DNA from: Ruminococcus sp.
GTDB taxonomy: Bacteria > Bacillota > Clostridia > Oscillospirales > Ruminococcaceae
Assembly: GCA_030531185.1 (NCBI GenBank)
Contig: JAUNOG010000004.1
Coordinates: forward strand, 1 to 64,000
Reading direction: 5' to 3'
DNA: 64,000 nucleotides
Shown here: positions 33,500-41,274 of the stretch, piece by piece
How the letters are laid out: each line of letters starts with the position of its first letter
How positions within the stretch are numbered: position 1 is the first letter of the stretch
Translations under genes and position numbers: made by a program
The notes under the pieces: generated by a model
The model's input: the letters and a program-made list of their open reading frames with translations, nothing else
Told to the model about the DNA's origin: nothing
Database searches by the model: none

Positions 33500-33711
33500 A
33501 TTGTGTCAATAATGATCAAATTAATTTTTTATGAATATTCTGTATTAATATACAAGCAGCCCACTTGTGTCATACACGCTTTCGCCTGCATCATTTCCGC
33601 AGCGGATTACTCTGTCCGGTGCCATAATCGTTGTCACAGCACCATATATTTTTCTATTGATTTTTCTTTATCTGCCTTAATACCTCCCGCAAGGTCGGTA
33701 CGAACAAAAAT
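33500..33711. other. Gene-free stretch with decayed coding sequence
   Basis: No intact gene. On the minus strand a frame of about 32 codons (including T-T-I-M-A-P-D-R-V-I-R-C-G-N-D) runs to a stop near 33540 and may be the 3' end of a lost gene. I cannot identify it. The aldo/keto reductase gene ends at 33712. Confidence 0.3.
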
Positions 33712-34701
33712 TTACTTATCTGCTATTCTGCTGCCTCCGAAAACATCCGACATTTTTATCTCATCAAGCGCTTTATCTATGGCGGATATTTCAGCAGCTG
33801 AGAGCGTTACGTCCGCCGCTTTCAGATTCTCGCTTAAACGCTCTGTTTTACGAGTTCCCGGAATAGGAACGATATAAGGCTTTTTACACATCATCCACGC
33901 CAAAGAAAGCTGAGCAGGAGTGCAGTTTTTAGCATAGGATAATGTTCTTATAAGTTCAAAAAGGCTTTTGTTTTCATCATAAGCCGCAGATTTGAACTGC
34001 GGCATAGACGAACGGTAGTCGTTTCTATCATTAAAGGAAGTTTCTTTTGTATACTTATCCGACAGCAATCCATTTGCCAGCGGAGAAAACGCAACAAAAC
34101 CAATGTTTAATTCTTCAAGGGTCGGAAAAAGTGATTCGTAGTTTCTGTACATCATATGATAGCGATTCTGTATCGCTGTAACAGGGCACACGTTATATGC
34201 TTTCCTGATCGTCTCTTCTCCTACCTCTGACAATCCCCAGTAGAGTATCTTTCCCTCTTTTATAAGTTCAGACATAACTCCTGCAACTTCTTCAACAGGT
34301 ACAGAAACGTCCTGCCTGTGCTGATAGTAAAGATCTATATGATCTGTACCAAGACGTTTAAGACTGCCTTCAACGGATTTTCTGATAATTTCGGGACGGC
34401 TGTCTGTAATAAGTCCTTCTGGGCTATGAGAAACACCGAATTTTGTTGATATCACAACATTATTCCTGTATGGAGCAAGAGCCTCTCCCACCAGTTCCTC
34501 ATTGTATGATATAGTTCCGTCGGCAAAATATCCTGTATAACATTCGGCAGTATCAAAGAATGTACAGCCCATTTCATAAGCGGTGCGTATAATTTTTATG
34601 GCATCGTTTCTGTCTGTTGCATTGCCGTATGCGTGAGATAATCCCATACAGCCGAAACCTTCCGCCGAAACGGTGAGTCTGCCAAGCTTTGCAATTCTCA
34701 T
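33712..34701 (-). CDS. Aldo/keto reductase, last gene of the MerR-controlled operon
   Basis: A 329-residue aldo/keto reductase with the full tetrad D50, Y55, K87 and H128. The start at 34701 is chosen because the conserved beta strand begins there; a frame eight codons longer overlaps the previous gene. It sits just behind the flavodoxin-family reductase gene and is probably the fifth gene of the transcript that begins with the iron alcohol dehydrogenase. Substrate: small aldehydes or ketones, unspecified. Confidence 0.93.
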   Translation of the reverse strand: MRIAKLGRLTVSAEGFGCMGLSHAYGNATDRNDAIKIIRTAYEMGCTFFDTAECYTGYFADGTISYNEELVGEALAPYRNNVVISTKFGVSHSPEGLITDSRPEIIRKSVEGSLKRLGTDHIDLYYQHRQDVSVPVEEVAGVMSELIKEGKILYWGLSEVGEETIRKAYNVCPVTAIQNRYHMMYRNYESLFPTLEELNIGFVAFSPLANGLLSDKYTKETSFNDRNDYRSSMPQFKSAAYDENKSLFELIRTLSYAKNCTPAQLSLAWMMCKKPYIVPIPGTRKTERLSENLKAADVTLSAAEISAIDKALDEIKMSDVFGGSRIADK

Positions 34702-34702
34702 T

Positions 34703-35242
34703 TTAAACGCCCTTTCCCATTTCATAAGCCTTTGTCATAGCAGGCGAATTCCTTACCTCTCCTGCCTCGTAAAATCCGCCGCCGTAAATAACGCCTTTTT
34801 CAACTGCACCCTCAACGCAGTCCGCATAGCCCCTCATACATTCAATCGTTCTCTCCAGAGATTCATCTTCGCTGTCAGCCGCAGTTGCTATGTAATAGAA
34901 TTCTTTATCTCTTATCTCCGTCCAGCGTGCAACGGTACGGTCGATAAGCGCTTTAAGCTGTGCGTCAATAGAATAAAAATATACGGGACTGGCAAGCACA
35001 AGAACGTCTGCCGCTATCATCTTTTCTATAATTTCAGCCATATCGTCTTTTATGACGCATTTTCCTCCGTTGTCACGGCAATAATAGCAGGCTCTGCAAT
35101 AGCCTATCTTTTTTTCGGCTACTCTGATTTTTTCGACCTCGTTTCCGCTTTCAAGAGCGCCTTTCATAAACTGGTCGCAAAGCAGATCGGAATTTCCGCT
35201 TTTTCTCGGACTTCCCGACAATATTAAAACTTTTTTACTCAT
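34703..35242 (-). CDS. Flavodoxin-family NADPH-dependent FMN reductase
   Basis: A 179-residue cytosolic flavoprotein. FMN loop G-S-P-R-K-S-G-N-S-D at 10-19, then C-R-A-C-Y-Y-C, a fourth cysteine and I-K-D-D-M, then A-S-P-V-Y-F-Y-S. This is the flavodoxin-2 type, known as an NADPH-linked quinone/iron or nitro reductase; the Cys cluster recalls iron-sulfur flavoproteins. It lies between a membrane-anchored flavodoxin and an aldo/keto reductase in one operon. Confidence 0.9.
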   Translation of the reverse strand: MSKKVLILSGSPRKSGNSDLLCDQFMKGALESGNEVEKIRVAEKKIGYCRACYYCRDNGGKCVIKDDMAEIIEKMIAADVLVLASPVYFYSIDAQLKALIDRTVARWTEIRDKEFYYIATAADSEDESLERTIECMRGYADCVEGAVEKGVIYGGGFYEAGEVRNSPAMTKAYEMGKGV

Positions 35243-35262
35243 AAACTCTCCTCCTCAAATTA

Positions 35263-36039
35263 TCATATTATTACCCTTATCAGACAAGCAATGAAAGCTA
35301 TAACTCCAACAGCCGTCAATACCGCATCAAGATATGCTCCTTTGGTTTTAACATCGCATTTATACCTTACGCAAGAGCCCGCAAATATAAGCGCAAATGA
35401 GACAATGACCGCTATGGGAATAATACCTATCCAATCAACGCTGCCTCCGGCAACGGGAACTCCTGCGTGAACCTCAGAATCGGGACACAGCTTTTCAATA
35501 TCGTCAACGCTTGAACCTAAAAAGCTGCCCTTGTGAGTTGCAATGGGATAAATATCCTTGCCCGAAAGGTCGTAGCTTTCAAGAAATGTGAATACAGGCA
35601 TTGGCATTGTGCTCCACCACACAGGATAGATAAGAATTATTTTCTCATACTTATCCATATTTTCAACCGATGCGGACAAAATCGGCCGTGCATCGTCCGA
35701 CTGTTCCTCGCTGGCACGGCTTACGGTTTCCTCATAGCTTTCGGGATACTTATCATCAACCGTGATCGCAAAAGTATCTGCACCTGTCGCTTTTTTTAAC
35801 GTGTTTGCCATAACCTCGCAGTTACCTTCAAGCTCTCCGCCTAAGCTTCTTCTCAGCGAAGCAGAAGATACCGCGTCTACATTTTCACTAAAATCCGTAT
35901 TTCCTACTCTTGTAAAATACACTATAAGAGTTTTATCTGAATTCGCAGTATGAAGATATATAACTGCCGCTGTAAACAGCAATATACTAATTCCAAGCAA
36001 AACGCCTGAAATAATTACAGGCAGTTTCTTTTTCGTCAT
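35263..36039 (-). CDS. Membrane-anchored flavodoxin with C-terminal helix pair
   Basis: A 258-residue protein (start at 36039, where the AAGGTG spacing fits). One helix at the N-terminus (about 6-29), a flavodoxin domain at about 35-190, then two C-terminal helices (about 195-217 and 235-256). The domain has V-Y-F-T, a D-A-V-S-S-A-S insert, G-N-C, Y-P-V-W-W-S-T-M-P and T-H-K-G-S-F. The flavodoxin domain would face outside. A three-helix flavodoxin is unusual; it may be the membrane link for the lipoprotein flavodoxin encoded 3 bp upstream. Confidence 0.85.
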   Translation of the reverse strand: MTKKKLPVIISGVLLGISILLFTAAVIYLHTANSDKTLIVYFTRVGNTDFSENVDAVSSASLRRSLGGELEGNCEVMANTLKKATGADTFAITVDDKYPESYEETVSRASEEQSDDARPILSASVENMDKYEKIILIYPVWWSTMPMPVFTFLESYDLSGKDIYPIATHKGSFLGSSVDDIEKLCPDSEVHAGVPVAGGSVDWIGIIPIAVIVSFALIFAGSCVRYKCDVKTKGAYLDAVLTAVGVIAFIACLIRVII

Positions 36040-36054
36040 ATCGATCACCACACC

Positions 36055-36792
36055 TTATAAATCAAGACCTGAAAGCCACGCTTTTAATTCAGCATCCGAA
36101 TTGGGAACATCTTCTCTGCTTACTGTAAAACCGTCAAGAAGCTTTGCGTTTGGTTCATATTCCGTAATTTGCTCAATGGTGCTTGAAAATCCGCTGCCTC
36201 CGTGGGAACTGAAAGGCACGATAGTTTTTCCGCCGAAGTCATATTCCTCAAAAAACGTATTCATAGCCATAGGCATATCGTACCACCAGATAGGATAACC
36301 TATGAATATTATATCATAATCATCAAGATTTTCAATGTGTGAATCAAGCTCGGGACGTGCTCCGCTGTCCCGCTCCTCTGCCGCCTGATCGACAAGCGGT
36401 TCGTGATCTCCGGGATACTGTTCTACAGTTTCGATACGAAACATATCTGCACCTGTTTCATTTGCTATTATATTTGCAAAATACTCCACATTTCCCTGAA
36501 CTTCTCCGTCAGCTGTAACTACACGGCTTGCGCCTGCGTCAGCGTCTGAACCGTCCTCAGGCATAGTGAAATAAGCGACAAGTATTTTGCTGTTTGCATC
36601 ATTTGCAGAATTGCTCTGCACTTCATCGGTATCCGTTGATTCAACATCGCTGTTTTCAGTTTTTTCAGACGAAACCGAAGATGTTTTATTGGATTTGATA
36701 TCATCGGAAGTCGAATTTTCTGCGGCACTTCCACAGGCAGAAAAAGTTAAAAGCGATACCAATAAAGCAGTTATGATCACATTCTTTTTCAT
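36055..36792 (-). CDS. Exported flavodoxin lipoprotein
   Basis: A 245-residue lipoprotein (lipobox F-S-A-C-G), Ser/Asn-rich linker to about 70, flavodoxin domain to the end. Split phosphate loop: V-A-Y-F-T, then D-A-D-A-G-A-S, then G-N-V. Ring loops Y-P-I-W-W-Y-D-M-P and S-H-G-G-S-G-F are intact. It is the second gene of the MerR-controlled operon, 10 bp after the iron alcohol dehydrogenase. Exported flavodoxin of the same subfamily as those at 27609, 43234 and 45214. Confidence 0.9.
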   Translation of the reverse strand: MKKNVIITALLVSLLTFSACGSAAENSTSDDIKSNKTSSVSSEKTENSDVESTDTDEVQSNSANDANSKILVAYFTMPEDGSDADAGASRVVTADGEVQGNVEYFANIIANETGADMFRIETVEQYPGDHEPLVDQAAEERDSGARPELDSHIENLDDYDIIFIGYPIWWYDMPMAMNTFFEEYDFGGKTIVPFSSHGGSGFSSTIEQITEYEPNAKLLDGFTVSREDVPNSDAELKAWLSGLDL

Positions 36793-36802
36793 AGCCGTCC
36801 TC

Positions 36803-37960
36803 CTATCTGCACTCGTTTAAAATATCAAGTATCTCTTCACGGGTAAGCTTTTTGCAGCAGCCTGCGGTGAGAACTGTTGAGTCTGCAATAGCTTTAAAAT
36901 CAATATTTTCGCTTATTCCCATTTCCGTAAAGGTGGTGGGCAGACCTATCTCCTTTATGAAATCCTCAAGTGCCTCAATGCCTGCAAGAGCAGTTTTCTC
37001 TGCCGTTCCCATATTGGAAATTCCCCACACGTTTTTGGCAAAGCGTGCAAATCTGTCCGCATTGTCTTTGTAAAGGTGACGGTACAGAACGGGGTGAATT
37101 ACCGCCAGTCCCTGTCCATGATTGCAGTCGGTATACGCTCCCAGCTGATGCTCTATCATATGTGCCTGAAAATCGGTTACTTTGCCGATCTTGAGTATTC
37201 CGTTCTCAGCCATTGCCGACGACCACATAAGCTCAGAGCGTGCGTCATAATTCTGCGGTTCTTTCAGCAGGATACGGATATTTCTGATAACGCTTTTCAT
37301 TACCGCCTCGTTTATATCATCGGAAAGATTGTTTTCATCGGGTTTTCCGAAATATGTTTCCATAGAGTGGCTGAAAGTATCGAACGCTCCCGAGATGACC
37401 TGTTTCGTCGGAACGGACATTGTGTAGGTCGGGTCAAGTATTGCAAAATCGGCATAAGCTCCGAAAAGCGGTCCTTTTATCTTCTTTTCTTCGTTTGTGA
37501 TTACCGCACCTGCATTCATTTCCGAGCCTGTTCCGCTTACAGTTACAACCGCTCCCATAGGTATAAACTCGGTGGGATATCTTTTCTTTTCATTTTCCAT
37601 TGTCCAGATATCCTCTTGCAGTTTTGCCTGAGCGGAGATTATTTTACAGCAATCAATGACCGAGCCTCCGCCCACAGCCAGAATAAAATCAACGCTTTTT
37701 TCTTTTGCAAGTTCAGCGCCCTCCCGAACCTTTGCATAGGTCGGGTTCGGCATAATACCGCTGAATTCAACTACTGTTTTACCTGCGGCTGCAAGTATTT
37801 CCTTCATTTCGCTGTAAACGCCGTTTTTCTTTATCGAACCTCCGCCGTAGGCAAGCATAACGGTATTTCCGTATTTTGATAGTTCTCCTTGCAGTTTTTC
37901 CGCTGCTGAACCCTTACCGAAATATACTTTGGTCGGATACGAAAACGTAAAATTGTTCAT
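36803..37960 (-). CDS. Iron-containing alcohol dehydrogenase (butanol dehydrogenase type)
   Basis: A 385-residue NAD(P)H-dependent alcohol dehydrogenase (start at 37960 with GGAGG upstream). Cofactor motif V-G-G-G-S-V-I-D at 97-104; metal ligands D194, H198, H267 and H281 match the family. It reduces aldehydes to alcohols. It is the first gene after a MerR-type promoter and heads the operon Fe-ADH, lipoprotein flavodoxin, membrane flavodoxin, FMN reductase, aldo/keto reductase. The theme is aldehyde removal. Confidence 0.95.
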   Translation of the reverse strand: MNNFTFSYPTKVYFGKGSAAEKLQGELSKYGNTVMLAYGGGSIKKNGVYSEMKEILAAAGKTVVEFSGIMPNPTYAKVREGAELAKEKSVDFILAVGGGSVIDCCKIISAQAKLQEDIWTMENEKKRYPTEFIPMGAVVTVSGTGSEMNAGAVITNEEKKIKGPLFGAYADFAILDPTYTMSVPTKQVISGAFDTFSHSMETYFGKPDENNLSDDINEAVMKSVIRNIRILLKEPQNYDARSELMWSSAMAENGILKIGKVTDFQAHMIEHQLGAYTDCNHGQGLAVIHPVLYRHLYKDNADRFARFAKNVWGISNMGTAEKTALAGIEALEDFIKEIGLPTTFTEMGISENIDFKAIADSTVLTAGCCKKLTREEILDILNECR

Positions 37961-38004
37961 AAAAAAATCCTCCTTGACAAATAACATATTGTATTATATA
38001 ATTA

Positions 38005-38035
38005 AGTATAGAACATAAAGCTAACTCGAGGTCAA
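38005..38035 (-). promoter_or_regulatory. MerR-type promoter with 19-bp spacer
   Basis: On the minus strand TTGACC (38030-38035) and TATACT (38005-38010) are 19 bp apart, too far for RNA polymerase alone and typical of MerR-activated promoters. The spacer carries a dyad-like sequence, TTGACC followed by AGTTAGCTTT, similar to AdhR-type sites. The merR gene is divergent. Confidence 0.85.
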
Positions 38036-38084
38036 GAGTACATTTAACTTTTTACAAAAAATTAATAATCGGAGGAAAACCAAA

Positions 38085-38519
38085 ATGACCTATACCATAG
38101 GAGAAGTTGCAGAAAAGATGAAGCTTACTATCCATACTCTCAGATATTATGACAAAGAAGGACTTCTGCCGTTTGTTGAGCGCACCGAAAGCGGCAGAAG
38201 GATCTTCAGCGACAGAGATATTATCCTTCTAAGCACTATTGAATGTCTGAAAGCAACGGGAATGTCCTTAAAAGATATTAAGCAGTATGTCGACTGGTGC
38301 GTTGAAGGCAAAGAAACCGTTCCGCAAAGATACGAACTGGTAAAAAATCAGAAAAAGATCCTTGAAGATCAGATGGCGCAGTTACAGAAAATGCTTGACG
38401 CCATTAGTTTCAAATGCGATTTCTACAAGCACGCTATTGAAACCGGTTCAACTGATTTGTGCGACAGCGAACGCAAGGAGTGGGCTGATAAGGTCATTAA
38501 CGGCTCATTCAATAACTGA
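38085..38519 (+). CDS. MerR-family regulator (AdhR/NmlR-like)
   Basis: A 144-residue MerR protein: winged helix with Y-T-I-G-E-V-A-E-K at the start and L-R-Y-Y-D-K-E-G-L-L (about 19-28), then a long dimerisation helix. C54 in I-E-C-L-K-A-T-G-M is at the position of the reactive cysteine of AdhR-like, aldehyde-sensing members, and the W-C-x-E-G motif is also shared. The gene diverges from the iron alcohol dehydrogenase and should activate the 19-bp-spacer promoter. The signal is probably an electrophilic aldehyde. Confidence 0.92.
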   Translation: MTYTIGEVAEKMKLTIHTLRYYDKEGLLPFVERTESGRRIFSDRDIILLSTIECLKATGMSLKDIKQYVDWCVEGKETVPQRYELVKNQKKILEDQMAQLQKMLDAISFKCDFYKHAIETGSTDLCDSERKEWADKVINGSFNN

Positions 38520-38544
38520 GCGATAAATCCAATTGGATATAATT

Positions 38545-38576
38545 TCAGCCGCCGGTTGCAAAGGCGGCTGATTTTT
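38545..38576 (+). terminator. Terminator after merR
   Basis: TCAGCCGCC (38545-38553) pairs with GGCGGCTGA (38563-38571), then TTTTT. Confidence 0.88.
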
Positions 38577-38579
38577 CGA

Positions 38580-38825
38580 TCAATAAATATTAATTGTTCC
38601 AAGCTTTTTTGAACGTACGGAAAACCGCGCTTTGGGTCAGACTGCATAAAATACAGCACAGATAAGTATTTCTGAAATTTCTTCCTTTATCTCTCCGTTA
38701 TTTTTTGCGATCTGAAAATGATGTTTCAAAGAACTGTCCCGAAATAACACTTGCCATAATCGCCGTTACGGTAATGATATTCCTGTCTCTTGCAGAAAGT
38801 TTTTTTCTCTCGGTCACGCTGATGT
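38580..38825 (-). pseudogene. Broken carboxymuconolactone decarboxylase gene
   Basis: On the minus strand L-S-A-R-D-R-N-I-I-T-V-T-A is followed by G-Q-F-F and, after a +1 shift, K-H-H-F-Q-I-A-K-N-N-G, then E-I-S-E-I-L and F-Y-A-V. At the next conserved position a TGA replaces the usual tryptophan codon, with P-K-A behind it. Every conserved block of an AhpD/CMD protein is recognisable, but it is frameshifted and has lost its start. It lies downstream of the aldo/keto reductase (38827) in the LysR-site operon. Confidence 0.85.
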
Positions 38826-38826
38826 T

Positions 38827-39669
38827 TTATGCCTTCTCGTATTCCGGCTGCCATGCCGCAAATCCGGCAAGAGCTTCATCGGTGCGAATGTAATAACGAA
38901 CATTCTTATTAAGCGCTGCGATCTCTGCCATTTCGTCATTGGTAAGTTTAAAGTCGAGAATATCAAGATTGTCCTTGATATGCGCTATATTCTTGCTGCC
39001 GGGAATAACTGCAAAACCTTTCTGAGTATGCCAACGCAGAATTACCTGTGCAGGAGTTTTGCCGTATTTCTCGCCGAGCCTTTTGAATACAGGCTCTTCA
39101 ATAAGCGATTTGTCGCCGTGTCCAAGCGGATACCATGACATTAGCTTAATGCCGTACTTGTCAAGTTTCTTACAAAGTTCATCCTGCGCAAAATAAGGGT
39201 GCGCCTCGACCTGAATAAACTGAGGAACGATCTCCCATTTGGTTTCCAATTCCTCAATATACTTGCCCTCAAAATTAGAAATGCCTATAGCTCTGATTTT
39301 TCCTTCCTTATATGCTTTCTCCAGCATTCTGTATCCCGCAAGCCAGTTTCCGGCAGGCTGATGAAGATATAAAAGGTCTACATAATCAACGCCGAGACGT
39401 TCTAACGTTTCATCAACCGCATTTTCATTCTCATACTCACTGGGCCAGAGCTTAGTTGAAATGAAAATATCCTCTCTCGGAACACCGCTCTCCTTGATAC
39501 CGCGTCCGCAAGCCCGCTCATTTACATAAGCTGCGGCGGTATCAATACATAAATATCCCATTTTGAGAGCTTCTCTGACGCTGACTTCTGCGTCGGCAGG
39601 AGAAATCATAAAAGTTCCTATTCCAATCACCGGACATTTTTTTCCATTGTTAAGCGTTACAAATTCCAT
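38827..39669 (-). CDS. Aldo/keto reductase (diketogluconate reductase type)
   Basis: A 280-residue aldo/keto reductase with D43, Y48, K73 and H103 as tetrad and the family C-terminal N-x-x-x-I-P-G-S cofactor segment. The 2,5-diketo-gluconate/methylglyoxal reductase subgroup acts on small dicarbonyls. It lies 12 bp after a flavin reductase gene; the pair is driven from the LysR-type promoter at 40269-40335. A CMD remnant follows it. Confidence 0.94.
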   Translation of the reverse strand: MEFVTLNNGKKCPVIGIGTFMISPADAEVSVREALKMGYLCIDTAAAYVNERACGRGIKESGVPREDIFISTKLWPSEYENENAVDETLERLGVDYVDLLYLHQPAGNWLAGYRMLEKAYKEGKIRAIGISNFEGKYIEELETKWEIVPQFIQVEAHPYFAQDELCKKLDKYGIKLMSWYPLGHGDKSLIEEPVFKRLGEKYGKTPAQVILRWHTQKGFAVIPGSKNIAHIKDNLDILDFKLTNDEMAEIAALNKNVRYYIRTDEALAGFAAWQPEYEKA

Positions 39670-39681
39670 ATTAAGTCCTCC

Positions 39682-40236
39682 TTATTTAAGTGCCGTTCCG
39701 TCTTTGAAAGCGTTTCCGACTTTTTCGCCAAGCTTGTAATATCCGTGACCTGCCGTATCGTAAATGATAGGGAAGAATTTTTCAAGCGTCACGTCGCCGC
39801 TGCTAAGAATACTTTCGTCTGCACTCACATTTTTTATCTTGCCGAGATATTTTGCACCGTCGATCACTTTTACAAGCTCACATTCAAGTGCAAGCGGCAA
39901 TTCATTTATTACGGGAGCGTCCACAAATTCACTTTTAGTTGTTGTAAAGCCTGCTTTTTCAAGCTTGTCGGGTTCTGCGTTTGCCGATACTATTCCCACA
40001 TAATCGCAGGCAATAACATGGTCGGCGTCGGCGATACTTACGGTGAAAGCCTTTTTCAGCTTGATATTTTCCGTGGTTTTGTGGACGCCAAGGTCGATGA
40101 TTATTTCATCGTTTCCTACTATTCCGCCCCACGCGGCGTTCATAGCGTTTGCTTTTCCGTTCTCATCATAAGTGCCGATTATCATTACAGGCTGAGGGAA
40201 CAGATATGGTTTTACACCTAGGTTTTTTCTGCTCAT
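39682..40236 (-). CDS. Flavin reductase-family protein
   Basis: A 184-residue FMN-binding split-barrel protein (P-V-M-I-I-G-T-Y-D, N-A-M-N-A-A-W-G-G, H-K-T-T-E-N-I). Members reduce free flavin or bind FMN in diverse reductions. It is the first gene of a two-gene operon with an aldo/keto reductase. Its promoter shares a LysR-type site with the operon at 40340-46744, so it may supply reduced flavin to the same system. Confidence 0.93.
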   Translation of the reverse strand: MSRKNLGVKPYLFPQPVMIIGTYDENGKANAMNAAWGGIVGNDEIIIDLGVHKTTENIKLKKAFTVSIADADHVIACDYVGIVSANAEPDKLEKAGFTTTKSEFVDAPVINELPLALECELVKVIDGAKYLGKIKNVSADESILSSGDVTLEKFFPIIYDTAGHGYYKLGEKVGNAFKDGTALK

Positions 40237-40268
40237 ATTAGCACTTCCTTTACATTTTCTATAATTTT

Positions 40269-40335
40269 ATTATATCACGATATACATTAAAAGTACAATA
40301 TTTCTTTATCATAGCGCTATAACCGTCGCTTATAC
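40269..40335 (-). promoter_or_regulatory. LysR-controlled promoter A
   Basis: Minus-strand -35 TTGTAC (40293-40298), 18-bp spacer, -10 TATAAT (40269-40274). Directly upstream lie the palindrome ATAGCGCTAT (40311-40320) and CTTATAC (40329-40335, plus-strand reading). The same blocks with identical 9- and 6-bp gaps occur at 46776-46842. Confidence 0.85.
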
Positions 40336-40339
40336 CGGT

Positions 40340-41269
40340 TCAGTGTTCTCCGAACAGCCAGCCCATTATTTTAGGGTCGTGTGCAAAAGCTTGTCCACCG
40401 GCGTGTTGATCAGAATAACCCCGTTCGGAAAAATATTCTGCCTCACGGACGTCAAGAACGAGTATACTGTTTATCTCTTCGTCCGTCAAACCCTGAGCTT
40501 TATAAATATCATAAAGCTCGTTATATGCGTTTATCATAGGATCGGCTCCGTAATATCTGTCGTTTTCACCTATAACCAGATATACCGGTATTTTTGCAGC
40601 GGCAAGAGTTTGCAGGTCTCCGTCCCACTGTGAACTTGTTTCAAGATAAGCGGTATAAAGCCCTGGACTTTTTCCCATAACAATAGACCCTGTTTCACCT
40701 ACGCCTGACATTCCGTGAAGATAGACTTTTTCGGTATCAATATTGTAATTTTTCAAAAAATACTCTGTCAGCGTTATCGTCATATCCGCAGAGGTTTCTC
40801 CCCAGTCATCAAGCTGAGGTGAAATTACGATCATCTTATCGTTATAATCTATTGCTTCAAAGGGAAAATCTTCAGCGAGATTTGCTCCCACGCCTTGAAA
40901 ATACAAACCTTCCCAACCCGGCAAAGTCACAAACAGCGCATAAGGTGAACTGCCGTCATAGCTGTCAGGAATATATACGGAAAAATGTATATCTCCTTGC
41001 TGTTCAGAATGCAGAACATTGTCAACGATAAATTCTCTGTCAACTATACTGCCAAAATCAATATAATCGTTATCGGCAGTATGACGGTATAACTGCACAC
41101 TTTCACCGCTTTTTTCCGAATACTCATCGTCTTGGGTCATCTTTATTGTTTCATCATTTATTTCGGTATCTGATTTTACGATACTTCCGCTGTCAGAACA
41201 GCCTGTAAAAAATGCTGTAAACAGTACAATTAATATTGTGAGCCATTTCACTTGCATCCCTCTTTTCAA
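40340..41269 (-). CDS. Alpha/beta-hydrolase lipoprotein (esterase)
   Basis: A 309-residue lipoprotein (lipobox F-F-T-G-C-S) with an alpha/beta-hydrolase domain of the PHB depolymerase/acetyl-xylan esterase type. Nucleophile serine in H-G-M-S-G-V-G, acid in G-E-N-D-R, and a C-terminal histidine in F-A-H-D or D-Q-H-A-G. It lies 5 bp after the tandem hydrolase gene and is the last gene of the six-gene LysR-controlled operon. Outside-facing; the substrate is perhaps an ester on a plant or host glycan, or an aromatic ester. Confidence 0.85.
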   Translation of the reverse strand: MKRGMQVKWLTILIVLFTAFFTGCSDSGSIVKSDTEINDETIKMTQDDEYSEKSGESVQLYRHTADNDYIDFGSIVDREFIVDNVLHSEQQGDIHFSVYIPDSYDGSSPYALFVTLPGWEGLYFQGVGANLAEDFPFEAIDYNDKMIVISPQLDDWGETSADMTITLTEYFLKNYNIDTEKVYLHGMSGVGETGSIVMGKSPGLYTAYLETSSQWDGDLQTLAAAKIPVYLVIGENDRYYGADPMINAYNELYDIYKAQGLTDEEINSILVLDVREAEYFSERGYSDQHAGGQAFAHDPKIMGWLFGEH

Positions 41270-41274
41270 TCATA

